Positions 8,676 through 17,333 of a DNA stretch of 64,000 nucleotides are shown piece by piece; position 1 is the first letter of the stretch; every line of letters begins with the position of its first letter. The translations under genes were made by a program, and so were the position numbers. The stretch spans positions 71,355 to 135,354 of the forward strand of contig JARGPH010000007.1 in assembly GCA_029213065.1 (NCBI GenBank). Direction: 5' to 3'. The notes beneath the pieces were generated by a model. That model saw only the letters and a list, made by a program, of their open reading frames with translations. It was not told the DNA's origin and did not search any database. This DNA is from Verrucomicrobiales bacterium. GTDB lineage: Bacteria > Verrucomicrobiota > Verrucomicrobiia > Verrucomicrobiales > DEV007.

Positions 8676-10040
8676 ATGAATATTCAATCCGAAAAATGGC
8701 TTCTCTCACGCCGGCATCTTTTGCGGGGGCTTGGGGCGTCGATCGCGCTTCCGATGCTTGATTGCATGCGACCGCTCCGGGCGGCGGGCAGGGCGGCAGG
8801 GCCGAAGCCGAAGCGCAGCGTTTTCATCTACCTGCCCAATGGCGTCAATACTCTCGACTACCAGATTCTTGAGGACGGCGCTGATTATACTTTCAGCCGG
8901 AGCCTTAAGCCGCTTGAAAAGCACCGAGCTAACATTACGCCTATTTCAGGGCTGCATCACCCGCACGGGCTGGGGCATCACCACGGCTGTCAGTCGATCT
9001 GGCTGACGGGTGGGGAGATCGGGCCGGGCAAGCGGAACAGTGTTTCGCTCGACCAGTTGATTGCTGAAAAAACGGCCCCTTTTACGCGGTTCTCGTCGTT
9101 GCAGTTGAGCAACACCGGTCGATCACTTTCCTACAATCGTGATGGAATTCAGCTGCCGGCGGAGACGAAACCGGCGCAGATTTTTGCGAGGCTCTTTGAA
9201 GCCCCCGAGGGCGGGATCGAAAAAGAGCGGGCCGGGTTGGCTCGTCAGGGAAGTATTCTCGATGCGGTGCTCAGTGAGGCGAAGGAGCTGGAACGTCAAA
9301 TAGGGAGCGAGGACAGAACCCGGCTGGATCAGTATTTGACCTCGGTTCGCGAAGTGGAGATTCGAACGGAGCGTTCCAACGAGTGGCTCGATATACCCCG
9401 TCCGGAAATTGACGATGAATCACGGCGTAAGATTACGAGAGCGGTTTCGCAGGGCGATCCCGGAGACTATTTCCGGACGATGTATGATCTCATGATACTT
9501 GCCTTTGAAACTGATGTGACACGGGTGATCACCTTCAGTTCCGGGGACGAGGGCAAGGGGCTTCCCATCCCTGAGCTGGGGATCAATCAGACGAGGCACG
9601 CGCTATCTCACCACAACGGCGATGCGGATCAGCTGGACCGGCTCACGCAGAGCGACGCCTTCAACTTCGAGCAGTTCGGCTATCTGCTGGACCGTCTCGC
9701 GGAGGTCGAGGACGAAAATGGAACGTTACTCGATTCGACCATCGCGATGTATGGCAGCGGAATGGCTTACGGACACAGTCACGGAAACGCGAACGTCCCC
9801 ACCCTCGTTGCCGGAGGGAAAAAGCTCGGCCTTAAGCACGGCCGACATGTTGATTTTAACAAAGGGCATTTCGATGGCTATAATCTCAGTGAGCCGAAAG
9901 CGCACTACCAGATTTGCTCCCGCCCGGTGAACAGTGATGCCCGTGTTAGTAATTTGTTAGTGACGCTGGCTCAAAAGATGGACGTCGAAGTGGAAAGCTT
10001 TGCCGACAGTGTGAAGCCCCTTTCAGAGATCGAGGCATAA
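8676..10040 (+). CDS. DUF1552 protein, Tat-exported, copy 1
   Basis: The 454-residue protein begins with a twin-arginine-like signal: LSRRHLLRGLGASIALPML at about residues 10-28. It is therefore probably exported folded, perhaps with a cofactor. The body has the DUF1552 pattern: VFIYLPNGVN near the N-terminus, GLHHPHGLGHHHG with clustered histidines, then SLDQLIAEK, and near the C-terminus GSGMAYGHSHGNANVPTLVAGG. The histidine clusters suggest metal binding, but that is inference. DUF1552 genes almost always follow DUF1592 genes in Verrucomicrobia and Planctomycetes, as here, except that a GxxExxY cassette intervenes. No biochemical activity is established. The paralogue is at 44599-45825. 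Confidence 0.9.
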   Translation: MNIQSEKWLLSRRHLLRGLGASIALPMLDCMRPLRAAGRAAGPKPKRSVFIYLPNGVNTLDYQILEDGADYTFSRSLKPLEKHRANITPISGLHHPHGLGHHHGCQSIWLTGGEIGPGKRNSVSLDQLIAEKTAPFTRFSSLQLSNTGRSLSYNRDGIQLPAETKPAQIFARLFEAPEGGIEKERAGLARQGSILDAVLSEAKELERQIGSEDRTRLDQYLTSVREVEIRTERSNEWLDIPRPEIDDESRRKITRAVSQGDPGDYFRTMYDLMILAFETDVTRVITFSSGDEGKGLPIPELGINQTRHALSHHNGDADQLDRLTQSDAFNFEQFGYLLDRLAEVEDENGTLLDSTIAMYGSGMAYGHSHGNANVPTLVAGGKKLGLKHGRHVDFNKGHFDGYNLSEPKAHYQICSRPVNSDARVSNLLVTLAQKMDVEVESFADSVKPLSEIEA

Positions 10041-10051
10041 AGGAAAGCGTC

Positions 10052-11323
10052 ATGAGGAATTTTGCTGCGGTAGTGTTGGTGGGAGTGAGTGCGGTCCTGG
10101 TGCCGTTGTCAGCGGACGAGAAGAAGGACGATCCGCGGATTGCTCTGGATGAAGTGTTTCCCGATCCCGGGAGCGCGAAGTATTTTGGTGGAGAGATTAC
10201 CCTCGTCGAGCACGTTAACCGGCGGGGGATTCTCAGACTCGACCGGGACGGGACGATCAATAAGTATTTCTGGGATTTACCGCACGAGTTTCGAATGCTC
10301 CCATACGGGGCGATCTATATGAATGGCGCTCCCGCCGAGCTTCGGGACGTTCCGATTGGAACTCATCTCCATGGCGAGTTCTATTTGGGGCCGGAAGGGG
10401 ACTTTGAAGTGACGCCTCCGGAGTCCGGATACGCGTCGGGGAATATGCCCCGACCGGACTTGAGATCGGTAGAGTCAAAATACTCCAGAGTCTTTTTGCT
10501 CGAAGATGATTTCACTTTTTACCGGCGCAACGGATCCGGTTGGAAAGTGAAAGAGATCGTCGACGGGAAGAATCAGATCGTGGTCGAGCGTGTTTCTCTG
10601 GAGACAGGCGAAGTGCAGGCGGGGGTTCTCAAAGGAATGGTCGGGGAAGCGACGATCCGTCTCAATGAGGGAACCCGCTGCTGGAAAGGAAGTGGCTACG
10701 CGGAGATTGATGATCTCGCAGTCGGTCAGGTCGTTCAAATGAATCTGGGCTGGGTCTCTCTTCTGGGAACGCAGAAGCAGGATGCGCTCGCCCGTGATAT
10801 CTGGATTGATGAAGCGAGTTGTCAGCAGGCTGAAAAGATTCAGAGAGGACGTTACCTCGCTCATGCCAAATTGCGGGGCGTCGGGGCAAAGGTGATGAAG
10901 ACGGAGCACACGCCCGGGAAAGGCGCCGAGGGTGATGTCACGATTCAACTGCACGCAGGGATCGCAACGGAACTGATTGAAGAGCTCGCGGCGACAAAGC
11001 GGATCGTGGTGAGGGCAGCGGAGCCGTCGCTGCGCATTTATGACATCAACGACAAGAAGCCTGCGACGATCGTGGAGGTGAAGCGAATCGGGAATCCGCC
11101 GACGGGGAGCAGCGGTCTTGAAATTCGGTTTCACATTTACGAAATGTTTGAAGGGCTTCGCAAGGGCCGCACGATACGGGTCGCCAATGAGTCGTGGGAT
11201 ATTCCGGTGGCACCGCGGGAGGAGAAGCTCTGGCCGAATGATATTCGTATTTTTGAAGTGGGGCCGCCTTACATCAACTGGCGCGACGGGCCGCCTCCGG
11301 GAGTGGATGAGGAGAAGAAGTAA
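10052..11323 (+). CDS. Secreted protein of unknown function
   Basis: The 423-residue protein has a clear signal peptide (hydrophobic residues 5-20, likely cleavage before DEKKDD). The mature part contains HLHGEFYLGPEGD, beta-rich stretches and a C-terminal segment ending DGPPPGVDEEKK. I do not recognise a named domain. Repeated strand-turn patterns (GTRCWKGSGYAEIDDLAVGQ; GTHLHGEF) suggest beta-barrel-like modules. The ATG at 10052 is preceded by AGGAAAG at a sensible distance and lies 11 bp after the DUF1552 stop, so it is probably the third gene of that operon. The second DUF1592/DUF1552 locus lacks a counterpart. A periplasmic role beside the haem/DUF1552 pair is inferred from context only. 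Confidence 0.7.
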   Translation: MRNFAAVVLVGVSAVLVPLSADEKKDDPRIALDEVFPDPGSAKYFGGEITLVEHVNRRGILRLDRDGTINKYFWDLPHEFRMLPYGAIYMNGAPAELRDVPIGTHLHGEFYLGPEGDFEVTPPESGYASGNMPRPDLRSVESKYSRVFLLEDDFTFYRRNGSGWKVKEIVDGKNQIVVERVSLETGEVQAGVLKGMVGEATIRLNEGTRCWKGSGYAEIDDLAVGQVVQMNLGWVSLLGTQKQDALARDIWIDEASCQQAEKIQRGRYLAHAKLRGVGAKVMKTEHTPGKGAEGDVTIQLHAGIATELIEELAATKRIVVRAAEPSLRIYDINDKKPATIVEVKRIGNPPTGSSGLEIRFHIYEMFEGLRKGRTIRVANESWDIPVAPREEKLWPNDIRIFEVGPPYINWRDGPPPGVDEEKK

Positions 11324-12785
11324 ATTCCGGTTTGAGTCACCGGCGATGCATTCTGTTTCGGGGCGCGGGGATTCACGGGCGAATCCATGGTGGCTGTTGA
11401 TAATCGCTGCCGGTTTGGGTGCTGCCGTGCAGGGGCAGGAAGCGCCCGCGAAACTGGGCGTTGTTCTCGATACGTCGCCGGAGATGGGATTCCTCGTTCC
11501 TCAGGCAAGGAAGGAGATTCGGATTTTAAATCGTCGGCTTCAGGAAGCTGGGCAACCACTGGTCAAATACACCGAGGTCGACGGGGCGGGGCTCGACAAA
11601 GAGGGCTCATTCTCCGTGGGGGCGAGTCGCAACAATCTCTATGCGATGCAGAAGCTTTTCAGGGAAAAGGAGGTCGACACGGTTTACTGGATCACTTCAA
11701 TGAAAGGGATGCAAACGCCCGCAGGGATGGGGGCGCTTACCGAATTGCTCAATGAGGATGAAGCGTCGGATAGTAGAACACTTGTGATTCGAAATGCCTG
11801 GCAGGAGCAGTTGGTTGCAGGAGCGGATTGGGTCTCGTTCCCTCCGTCGGCGGATGAAGACAGGCTCGATCCCGCGAGTCGTCCCGGTGACTGGTATGAG
11901 ATGTTGGAAGCGACCGGAGGGATCGTGATCCGATCGTGGCAGACACCGCCTCTGAATTCTCAGGCTCAATTCGGGTTTCCGTTCAGGATTCGCAGCAGTG
12001 CCATCGCAAAGCGAATGCAGATTGAATCAAGTGAGGTTCATTTCGACATCTCGTGGGCAGGGAGGCTCGAGGCGAAGCATGGATTGAATTGGATGCGGTC
12101 GGATGAAGAATGGTTGCCTTCGATTTCGGGGCGGCGCTGGATTTCAGACGCCACCTTGATTCCCTTTTTTGATTCCGGGTCGAAGAAGGTGCGGGATGCT
12201 GCCGTATTTGAAGCTCTCTCTGAGCGGCCCTCGATCGAAGCGGATCTTCAAGGGATCGCCCTTGAGAAACTCGGAGTGCTTTTCAGCTTCGGGTTCCTCG
12301 AAAAGGATGTCCTTCGGTTCAAGGAATTCGATGGTAAAGGACTTCCCCGCTATGTCTCCGGTTACATGGAAGACTTCGAGCGAATTCTGCATGAAGTTCG
12401 CCAACACAACGAAGCAGCAGCGGGCTCCGACCGTGTCTACCTGAATCGCATGGCCGAATTGACCAGCCGGAACCGGCCGCCCGGGGGAACTGCTGATCCA
12501 CACATCGCCGGTCTTGCTGAACTGATCACTCAGCATCATCCCGAGGCGATTTACTGGTTCACGAACGGCTATTGGGGCAAAGGTGACTACGGGAAGTTTG
12601 GCGTCGATCTGGAGGTTTTGTCAGAGGGGATTCTGAACTCCGGGGTGAAACTGTACATTCGGATTCCTTTTGAGTTTGGCGTTGCGCCCTCCGCTCTTGA
12701 AGAACTTGCCAGTCGCTCCGGTGGTGCCGTTCTCAAAGGTTCTCACGAAGACGAAGGCTGGAGTTTTGAACCAGTTCGGGATTGA
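11307..12785 (+). CDS. Secreted protein of unknown function, VWA-like appearance
   Basis: A start at the ATG of 11307 gives 492 residues and overlaps the preceding gene by 17 bp, with GGGAG just upstream. An ATG at 11346 is the alternative. The N-terminus is basic, then hydrophobic (WWLLIIAAGLGAA), a signal peptide or anchor. LGVVLDTSPEMGFLV resembles the first strand of von Willebrand A domains but lacks the DxSxS metal site. A second alpha/beta segment near the C-terminus (EAIYWFTNGYWG; GVKLYIRIPF; LEELASRSGGAVLKG) resembles the strand-helix pattern that ends VWA folds. The central region is not recognised. It lies in a tail-to-head run with the upstream secreted protein and the downstream PBP4-type gene. 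Confidence 0.7.
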   Translation: MRRRSKFRFESPAMHSVSGRGDSRANPWWLLIIAAGLGAAVQGQEAPAKLGVVLDTSPEMGFLVPQARKEIRILNRRLQEAGQPLVKYTEVDGAGLDKEGSFSVGASRNNLYAMQKLFREKEVDTVYWITSMKGMQTPAGMGALTELLNEDEASDSRTLVIRNAWQEQLVAGADWVSFPPSADEDRLDPASRPGDWYEMLEATGGIVIRSWQTPPLNSQAQFGFPFRIRSSAIAKRMQIESSEVHFDISWAGRLEAKHGLNWMRSDEEWLPSISGRRWISDATLIPFFDSGSKKVRDAAVFEALSERPSIEADLQGIALEKLGVLFSFGFLEKDVLRFKEFDGKGLPRYVSGYMEDFERILHEVRQHNEAAAGSDRVYLNRMAELTSRNRPPGGTADPHIAGLAELITQHHPEAIYWFTNGYWGKGDYGKFGVDLEVLSEGILNSGVKLYIRIPFEFGVAPSALEELASRSGGAVLKGSHEDEGWSFEPVRD

Positions 12786-12815
12786 ATGCCGCGGTATTTA
12801 AGGTTTCTTTAACAA

Positions 12816-14261
12816 ATGCGATTCCAAGTTTTTCTTTCCTGCCTGCTTCTGGGGTTTTCTGTTCCCGGGGCAGCCGATGATTCACTCTCCGAGTTAGTTT
12901 CGGCGATCCAGAAGGAAAAGGGAACCCGCACCGCTTCGATCGGGGTTTGTCTCGTTCCGCTCGATGGTGAGCCGGGTGATGCCTTCGGATATCAAATTGA
13001 TCAGGGGCTCGTTCCGGCGTCGACGATGAAGGCGATCACTACCGCGACGGCGAATGAAATCCTCGGGAGTGACTACCGCTTTAAAACCGAATTACAGACT
13101 GCCGGCGTTCTCGGTGAAGACGGAACCCTGAAAGGCAATGTCGTGATCCGCGGAGGTGGCGACCCCACCCTCGGTGATTCTCAGATTTCGCGAACCTTTG
13201 CGGTTTGGCAGGGTGCGCTTGCGAAGGCCGGGGTAAAAAAGGTGGAAGGTTCCGTCGTGGGGGATGCTTCCATCTTCGGGACGAAACTGATCCCCGATTC
13301 CTGGCAGTGGAATGACATTGGCAACTATTACGGAGCGGGCGCCTGCGGTCTCACCTTCCACCAGAATCAGTTTTTCTGTTCTTTCCGCACCTCGAAGGTG
13401 GGAGGTCTTGCCGCGTTTATCGGGACAGATCCGAAACTGCCCGAGGTTGAGTTTATCAATGAAATGCGTGTCGGCAGTTCCGGTTCGGGAGATCAGGGCT
13501 ACATTTACGGCGTGCCTTACGGGAAGGTTTTTTACCTGAGAGGTTCCGTCCCTGCGGGCAGCAGCTCCTTCACGATTAAGGGGGCACTTCCCGACCCGGC
13601 ATTCTTTTGCGCGCGCGCCTTCACAAAGCATCTCAATCAGGGGGGGCTTGAGGTCACCGGAGAGCCGACCACGGTCCGACTCATGATGGTCGCGGGCGAG
13701 TCACTTGCGGCGCGGAAAGTGATTCACGAGCAGTCATCGGATTCGCTCAAGTCGCTCATGGTTCTGACGAATCATAAATCGGTGAATCTGCGGGCCGAGT
13801 GCATGCACCGCGCCATTGGATTGAAGGCGAAAAACAAGGGCACCACCCTCGCCGCCTCTGATGCCGTCACTGAGCATTGGGCCGGCAAGGGGATCGATAT
13901 GACCGGTTTCTACATGGCTGATGGCTGCGGGCTTTCGCGCTCCAACACGGTCACAGCGAAGCAAATGGCGTTGATTCATTATCACGCCGCGAAGGGGGAG
14001 GATTTCGCCGCCTTTCATGATTCCCTTCCCGTGGCGGGTCGATCCGGCACTTTAAAGAGCATCGGTGGCGGCACATCAGCTGAAGGGCGGGTGCGGGCCA
14101 AAAGCGGGACTCTCGATCGCGTCAAAACCTACGCGGGCTACGTGAACGCCCGTTCCGGAAAGCGCTACGCTTTCGCGGTTTTTATCAACAATTACTCCGG
14201 TAGCTCCTGGGATGCGAAGTCCAAAATCGTCCGCATCTGGACGAAGATGGTCGCCCTGTAG
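12816..14261 (+). CDS. dacB: D-alanyl-D-alanine carboxypeptidase/endopeptidase, PBP4 type (peptidase S13)
   Basis: The 481-residue periplasmic serine peptidase trims D-Ala-D-Ala stem peptides and can cut peptide cross-links of murein. A signal peptide covers about residues 1-20. The three active-site motifs are intact: S69-T-M-K72 (SxxK), S322-V-N324 (SxN) and K429-S-G-T432 (KTG-type). GGGDPTLGD and DGCGLSRSNTVT are also typical of this family. Length and motif spacing fit PBP4 (about 470-490 residues). It starts 30 bp after the preceding secreted protein and may share its transcript. An inverted-repeat-rich region separates it from the AraC-type gene downstream. Confidence 0.93.
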   Translation: MRFQVFLSCLLLGFSVPGAADDSLSELVSAIQKEKGTRTASIGVCLVPLDGEPGDAFGYQIDQGLVPASTMKAITTATANEILGSDYRFKTELQTAGVLGEDGTLKGNVVIRGGGDPTLGDSQISRTFAVWQGALAKAGVKKVEGSVVGDASIFGTKLIPDSWQWNDIGNYYGAGACGLTFHQNQFFCSFRTSKVGGLAAFIGTDPKLPEVEFINEMRVGSSGSGDQGYIYGVPYGKVFYLRGSVPAGSSSFTIKGALPDPAFFCARAFTKHLNQGGLEVTGEPTTVRLMMVAGESLAARKVIHEQSSDSLKSLMVLTNHKSVNLRAECMHRAIGLKAKNKGTTLAASDAVTEHWAGKGIDMTGFYMADGCGLSRSNTVTAKQMALIHYHAAKGEDFAAFHDSLPVAGRSGTLKSIGGGTSAEGRVRAKSGTLDRVKTYAGYVNARSGKRYAFAVFINNYSGSSWDAKSKIVRIWTKMVAL

Positions 14262-14297
14262 GTGGTCAATTCGAGCCGATCCTGCCTCCCGGATCGG

Positions 14298-14367
14298 GAT
14301 TAGCGCTAAAAGGATGACAAAAGAACGCTAATCGAGCGACTTGATTTATTAATGAGATAGTGTCTCA
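14298..14367. promoter_or_regulatory. Likely operator/promoter region of the AraC-type gene
   Basis: GATTAGCG (14298-14305) and CGCTAATC (14326-14333) are a perfect inverted repeat. TTAGCGCTAA (14300-14309) is itself palindromic. The string gcgctaaaaggatgac (14303-14318) nearly recurs as gcgctaaaatgac before the gene starting at 16917. A third element, TGAGA-tagtg-TCTCA (14353-14367), lies just before the TTG start at 14376. Autoregulation by the AraC-type protein is inferred. Confidence 0.45.
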
Positions 14368-14375
14368 ATAAGAGG

Positions 14376-15272
14376 TTGAATGCTCCTTTGGAAACGACCG
14401 GGACTCTTTTCGGCACTATCAATCGTTCTCCTGTGTGGGCATTTGATGGTGCCGCTATCGATAGCGGTGTTACTTCGCTTCCTATCGAGTCGGATCAGCT
14501 GATCTGTGTGTTGCATCAGAGTGGCATTCTGCATGTCCTCAAGGATGGCGGTCCCTTTCTATCCATCGAAGCAGGGCATATCCTTTTTCTGAGGAATGAG
14601 AAGGGTGGCACTTTGACATTTGAGTGGGGCGGGCCGGGGCAGAGCGACTTTCTCGTTTTCGGTTTCGAAACAAGGCTGATTCAGAGCACTCTTCGAAGCT
14701 CGAGCTCGGAATTGACGACCGAGCTTTCAAATCTTGTCTTCGAAGAGGGACGGAAGTTCAATCCTGTTCAGACTTTGATGTCGAAATTGATCAGTGAGCG
14801 GATCTTTTCCGATTTGAGGAATCCTCCTGTCTCCGGTAAGGCGGTCCATCTGTGGAATGAGGGGCGGATCCGCGATGTCATCGCCCTGTGTTTTTATCAC
14901 GCACCGGAATCCGGAGAGCAGTTTTTCTGCACCCGTCAGAAAAGACTGGGACAGGAAAGGGTCGCGAAGACGAAATCGTACATTCTCGCAAACCTCGATG
15001 AGTCGCTTGATCTGAAAGCGGCGGCCCGCTACGTCGGATGCAGCCCGCATTATCTGAGCCGGACTTTCTCTGAGTGCGAGGGTTACACGATTCTCCAGTA
15101 TGTGCGAAAAGCGCGCATCGAGAAAGCAGCTGAACTCCTTTCGACGGGGAAATACAACGTCAGCGAAGCGGCTGTCGAGGTGGGCTATCAGAGTCTCAGT
15201 CACTTCAGCAAAGCGTTTCAGCAGGAGAAAGGAATGCTGCCTTCACGCTACGAAAGTAACGGACGGAAGTGA
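14376..15272 (+). CDS. AraC-family transcriptional regulator
   Basis: The 298-residue cytosolic protein has an N-terminal effector-binding region: cupin-like strands at about residues 30-110, with AGHILFLRNEKGG as a typical AraC-type jelly-roll turn. A linker follows. The C-terminal pair of helix-turn-helix motifs covers about residues 205-295: LKAAARYVGCSPHYLSRTF, then VSEAAVEVGYQSLSHFSKAF. The effector cannot be told from sequence. The only in-frame start is a TTG at 14376 beside AGAGG, because an upstream in-frame ATG is followed by a stop codon. The inverted repeats at 14298-14367 are the likely operator. A matching motif before the convergent unit at 15369-16917 suggests that unit as a target. 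Confidence 0.92.
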   Translation: MNAPLETTGTLFGTINRSPVWAFDGAAIDSGVTSLPIESDQLICVLHQSGILHVLKDGGPFLSIEAGHILFLRNEKGGTLTFEWGGPGQSDFLVFGFETRLIQSTLRSSSSELTTELSNLVFEEGRKFNPVQTLMSKLISERIFSDLRNPPVSGKAVHLWNEGRIRDVIALCFYHAPESGEQFFCTRQKRLGQERVAKTKSYILANLDESLDLKAAARYVGCSPHYLSRTFSECEGYTILQYVRKARIEKAAELLSTGKYNVSEAAVEVGYQSLSHFSKAFQQEKGMLPSRYESNGRK

Positions 15273-15368
15273 GCGGAGAGCCTGTTGTAGGTGCCGCCTT
15301 GCGTGGTGAACCGCCACGTCCTCTCCTGTCTTGGAATACGGAAGAGAGTGGGCATGTCAGGCTCCGGT

Positions 15369-16193
15369 TCAGGAGTCCTGAGGTGATTCGCTGAAGATGC
15401 GATCCCAGCGGGCCGCCGCTTCACGACCGGGTGTGGTGAACTGGAAGTTCATGTTGCCGTGGGAGTCGTAAATCGAAGCGATGGAGCTGAGTTCGTCGTC
15501 GATGCGCTTCACCCCGATCTGAACGGCATGAACCAATTCCATGTTGAGATGGAGGATGCTGAATTCAAAGGTATCCGTGAGGACGAGGTAGCCGGGTTTT
15601 ACATCAAGGCGTTTCGGGGAAAGCCTGCTGACGAAGTCGACGTGCTCCGAGAAGAGCTGGATTCGAATGGAGTCGCCATTCTCGATCACCTCTGAGAAAA
15701 GGGTGTGGAGCGCATGAGCCTCCGGATTCCTGCCGCGTTTCGCAGCCGCTTCCTGACAGCATTCACACATCCCGAATTCATAACCGAGCTCCTCCCTCCA
15801 TTGCACCAGTTCATCATCGCTGATAGGCACGCATTGCTGATCGCGGACGAAATCGGCGATTCCGCCTGCTCCGGGAAGTTCCGGCATGGAAACAAGTGAA
15901 AGACCAGCCGGGAAACACCCGAATTCAAAGTCGATTCGCTCGCAAAGCTCGGGAAATTCCTGATTGATAAAATGCGATGAGACATACTCATCGAGGGAGA
16001 AGGCGAGGCCGGAATCGGGATCGACCGCGTAGGTCATGTCCGGAATGAGAAGCGGTTGGAACTGATTCAGGCGTCGTCCCAGTCCGCCGCCCCTGTTTCT
16101 TGCCTGGAGGTAAACCGGCCCAATCGACCCGAGGCTTTCGATGAATTTCTGTTGGCAGCCGCCGAGCCGATAAATGTATTCAATTTCTTGCAT
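15369..16193 (-). CDS. Protein of unknown function, possibly distantly related to HemS/ChuX haem proteins
   Basis: The 274-residue protein is cytosolic by sequence: no signal peptide or membrane helix. It contains CECC at about residues 147-150. The C-terminus (SIASIYDSHGNMNFQF, then AAARWDRIF) loosely resembles the HemS/ChuX pattern in which a strand plus D-x-x-G turn is followed by a helix with aromatic residues. That is a weak match and the haem ligand cannot be identified. The ATG at 16193 lies inside the end of the upstream gene (14-bp overlap), so the two are translationally coupled. The gene is convergent with the AraC-type regulator. Profile comparison with the haem-degradation/transport family would decide the assignment; other folds are possible. 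Confidence 0.5.
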   Translation of the reverse strand: MQEIEYIYRLGGCQQKFIESLGSIGPVYLQARNRGGGLGRRLNQFQPLLIPDMTYAVDPDSGLAFSLDEYVSSHFINQEFPELCERIDFEFGCFPAGLSLVSMPELPGAGGIADFVRDQQCVPISDDELVQWREELGYEFGMCECCQEAAAKRGRNPEAHALHTLFSEVIENGDSIRIQLFSEHVDFVSRLSPKRLDVKPGYLVLTDTFEFSILHLNMELVHAVQIGVKRIDDELSSIASIYDSHGNMNFQFTTPGREAAARWDRIFSESPQDS

Positions 16194-16917
16194 GAGAGTG
16201 GAGCGTTTTGTTTTGGTTAGGGTAATTAATCACCGTGTTGTCAGCGAAAATATGAGTTCGACCGTCACGGGCCGTGATGCGGTGGATATCGGAATCGGGG
16301 AAATCACTGAGCGTTTCGCCACTGGCGCGGAATCGAAATCCCCGTCCCTCAAATGCAGCGGTGAAACAGTTCAATGCATCCCGGTGGAGCGTGCCGCGGC
16401 TGTGAACGTGCTGCCATTCATCGAGCCATGCCCCCGCTCCGGCGTTTCGCAAGACTGCCGGGGCGATTTTGGAGGAGGCGTAACTTTCGATGAGGTGCCT
16501 TAAGATGAAGTCGCTATAGGCCGAGTTGTCCGGTTCGATCGAGACCGCGAAACCATCTTCTCTGAACAGAATCTCAATCGAGGGGCCTGATGAGCCTTCT
16601 CCGAGAAGGAAGACATCGTCGACCGCATTCATGTCAATGGTGAGGCCGCTGACTTCATCGGTGAAAACAGTCCCGCTCCGATCGGGGGCGACGGGGCGGA
16701 AGGGACCGAAGGAAGTGATTCGACTGCAGGAAATTCTCCGGGCTCTGACGACGAGGATGGAGTTTTCAAAGTGTATTAACTGATCGAAAATTTCCCGTAT
16801 GTTTGGGTAGAGGCGATGGGCGGGAGGCTCCGGTTGCCGCGAGTAAACTGAGCGGCTTCCCGGCCTCATTGAGGAAGGTGGCGAAAACGGGGGAAGGGGA
16901 AGTGCTGTCTGCCGCAT
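16180..16917 (-). CDS. Protein of unknown function, first gene of the AraC-linked pair
   Basis: The 245-residue protein has no signal peptide or membrane helix. A Pro/Ser-rich N-terminus precedes a globular region (LYPNIREIFDQLIHF, ILVVRARRIS, SIEILFREDGFAVSI), and the tail is basic. Its alternation of long strands and a D-x-x-x-turn (DEVSGLTIDMNAVDDVFLLG) is similar in style to its partner. Both could be halves of one duplicated fold, but that is inference. I do not recognise a named family. The ATG at 16917 has AGG seven bases upstream. An ATG at 16869 would remove the odd N-terminus. Upstream, gcgctaaaatgac matches the AraC promoter motif, consistent with control by that regulator. Confidence 0.6.
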   Translation of the reverse strand: MRQTALPLPPFSPPSSMRPGSRSVYSRQPEPPAHRLYPNIREIFDQLIHFENSILVVRARRISCSRITSFGPFRPVAPDRSGTVFTDEVSGLTIDMNAVDDVFLLGEGSSGPSIEILFREDGFAVSIEPDNSAYSDFILRHLIESYASSKIAPAVLRNAGAGAWLDEWQHVHSRGTLHRDALNCFTAAFEGRGFRFRASGETLSDFPDSDIHRITARDGRTHIFADNTVINYPNQNKTLHSHARN

Positions 16918-16950
16918 GAATAGACCTAGCGCGGAAGCGATTCCCTGCTT

Positions 16951-16973
16951 GCGCTCAAGTGCGCTAAAATGAC
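16951..16973. promoter_or_regulatory. Candidate AraC-type operator upstream of the two-gene unit
   Basis: gcgctcaagt followed by gcgctaaaatgac gives two GCGCT half-sites 10 bp apart, one helical turn. The second half-site matches the block gcgctaaaaggatgac at 14303-14318. The tandem arrangement is typical of AraC-family binding sites. The link is inferred. Confidence 0.35.
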
Positions 16974-17058
16974 GGCGATATACAATATAGTCACTTCACC
17001 GCGAGATCGGCGCATTCAGTCGCGAGCGACGCCCTGCGATGGATCGAGGGTGGCGTTG

Positions 17059-17196
17059 ATGACAATAAACAATTTTGATCAACGAGTCAGCGGCAGCTTT
17101 TCGATTCCTCAGGAGCGTTGGGAGTATCTGCGCGATCTGGAGCGGCGCTTGAAGGCGAGCCGTGCAAAGAAGTCGAAAGCGAAGAGCGACGGATAA
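17059..17196 (+). CDS. Possible small basic protein of unknown function
   Basis: A 45-residue reading frame from the ATG at 17059, with GAGGGTGG upstream, ends in a lysine-rich tail (SRAKKSKAKSDG). The middle (FSIPQERWEYLRDLERRLKA) could form an amphipathic helix. An upstream in-frame ATG at 16969 would give 75 residues. I do not recognise it. The frame is short and could be chance, but the visible ribosome-binding site and the charged helix make it worth listing. Without it, 16918-17333 would hold no gene. Confidence 0.3.
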   Translation: MTINNFDQRVSGSFSIPQERWEYLRDLERRLKASRAKKSKAKSDG

Positions 17197-17255
17197 GTAG
17201 ACACTGCTTCGAAGTGGTTGAAGTCGCCCTGTGATCCTCCGGGCCGGGCTTCGTA

Positions 17256-17274
17256 AACAGGTTGCAAACCTGTT
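17256..17274. repeat. Perfect 8-bp hairpin (aacaggtt / aacctgtt)
   Basis: AACAGGTT (17256-17263), loop GCA, AACCTGTT (17267-17274). No T-run follows, so it is not a classical terminator. It lies in a convergent intergenic stretch beside a second palindrome (17297-17329). Confidence 0.5.
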
Positions 17275-17296
17275 CTGCAATGTTCGGTCTTAAATT

Positions 17297-17332
17297 CAAC
17301 AGGGTCAGGTCATCGACTTAACCCTGTTGGGT
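17297..17332. repeat. Inverted repeat sharing a 13-mer with the element at 1797
   Basis: CAACAGGGT (17297-17305) and ACCCTGTTG (17321-17329) are perfect 9-bp arms around a 15-nt loop. The arm extends to aaccctgttgggt (17320-17332), which is identical to 1797-1809. It sits 1 bp beyond the stop codon of the minus-strand gene at 17334, so it may be a bidirectional terminator or a REP-like element. Confidence 0.55.
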
Positions 17333-17333
17333 T

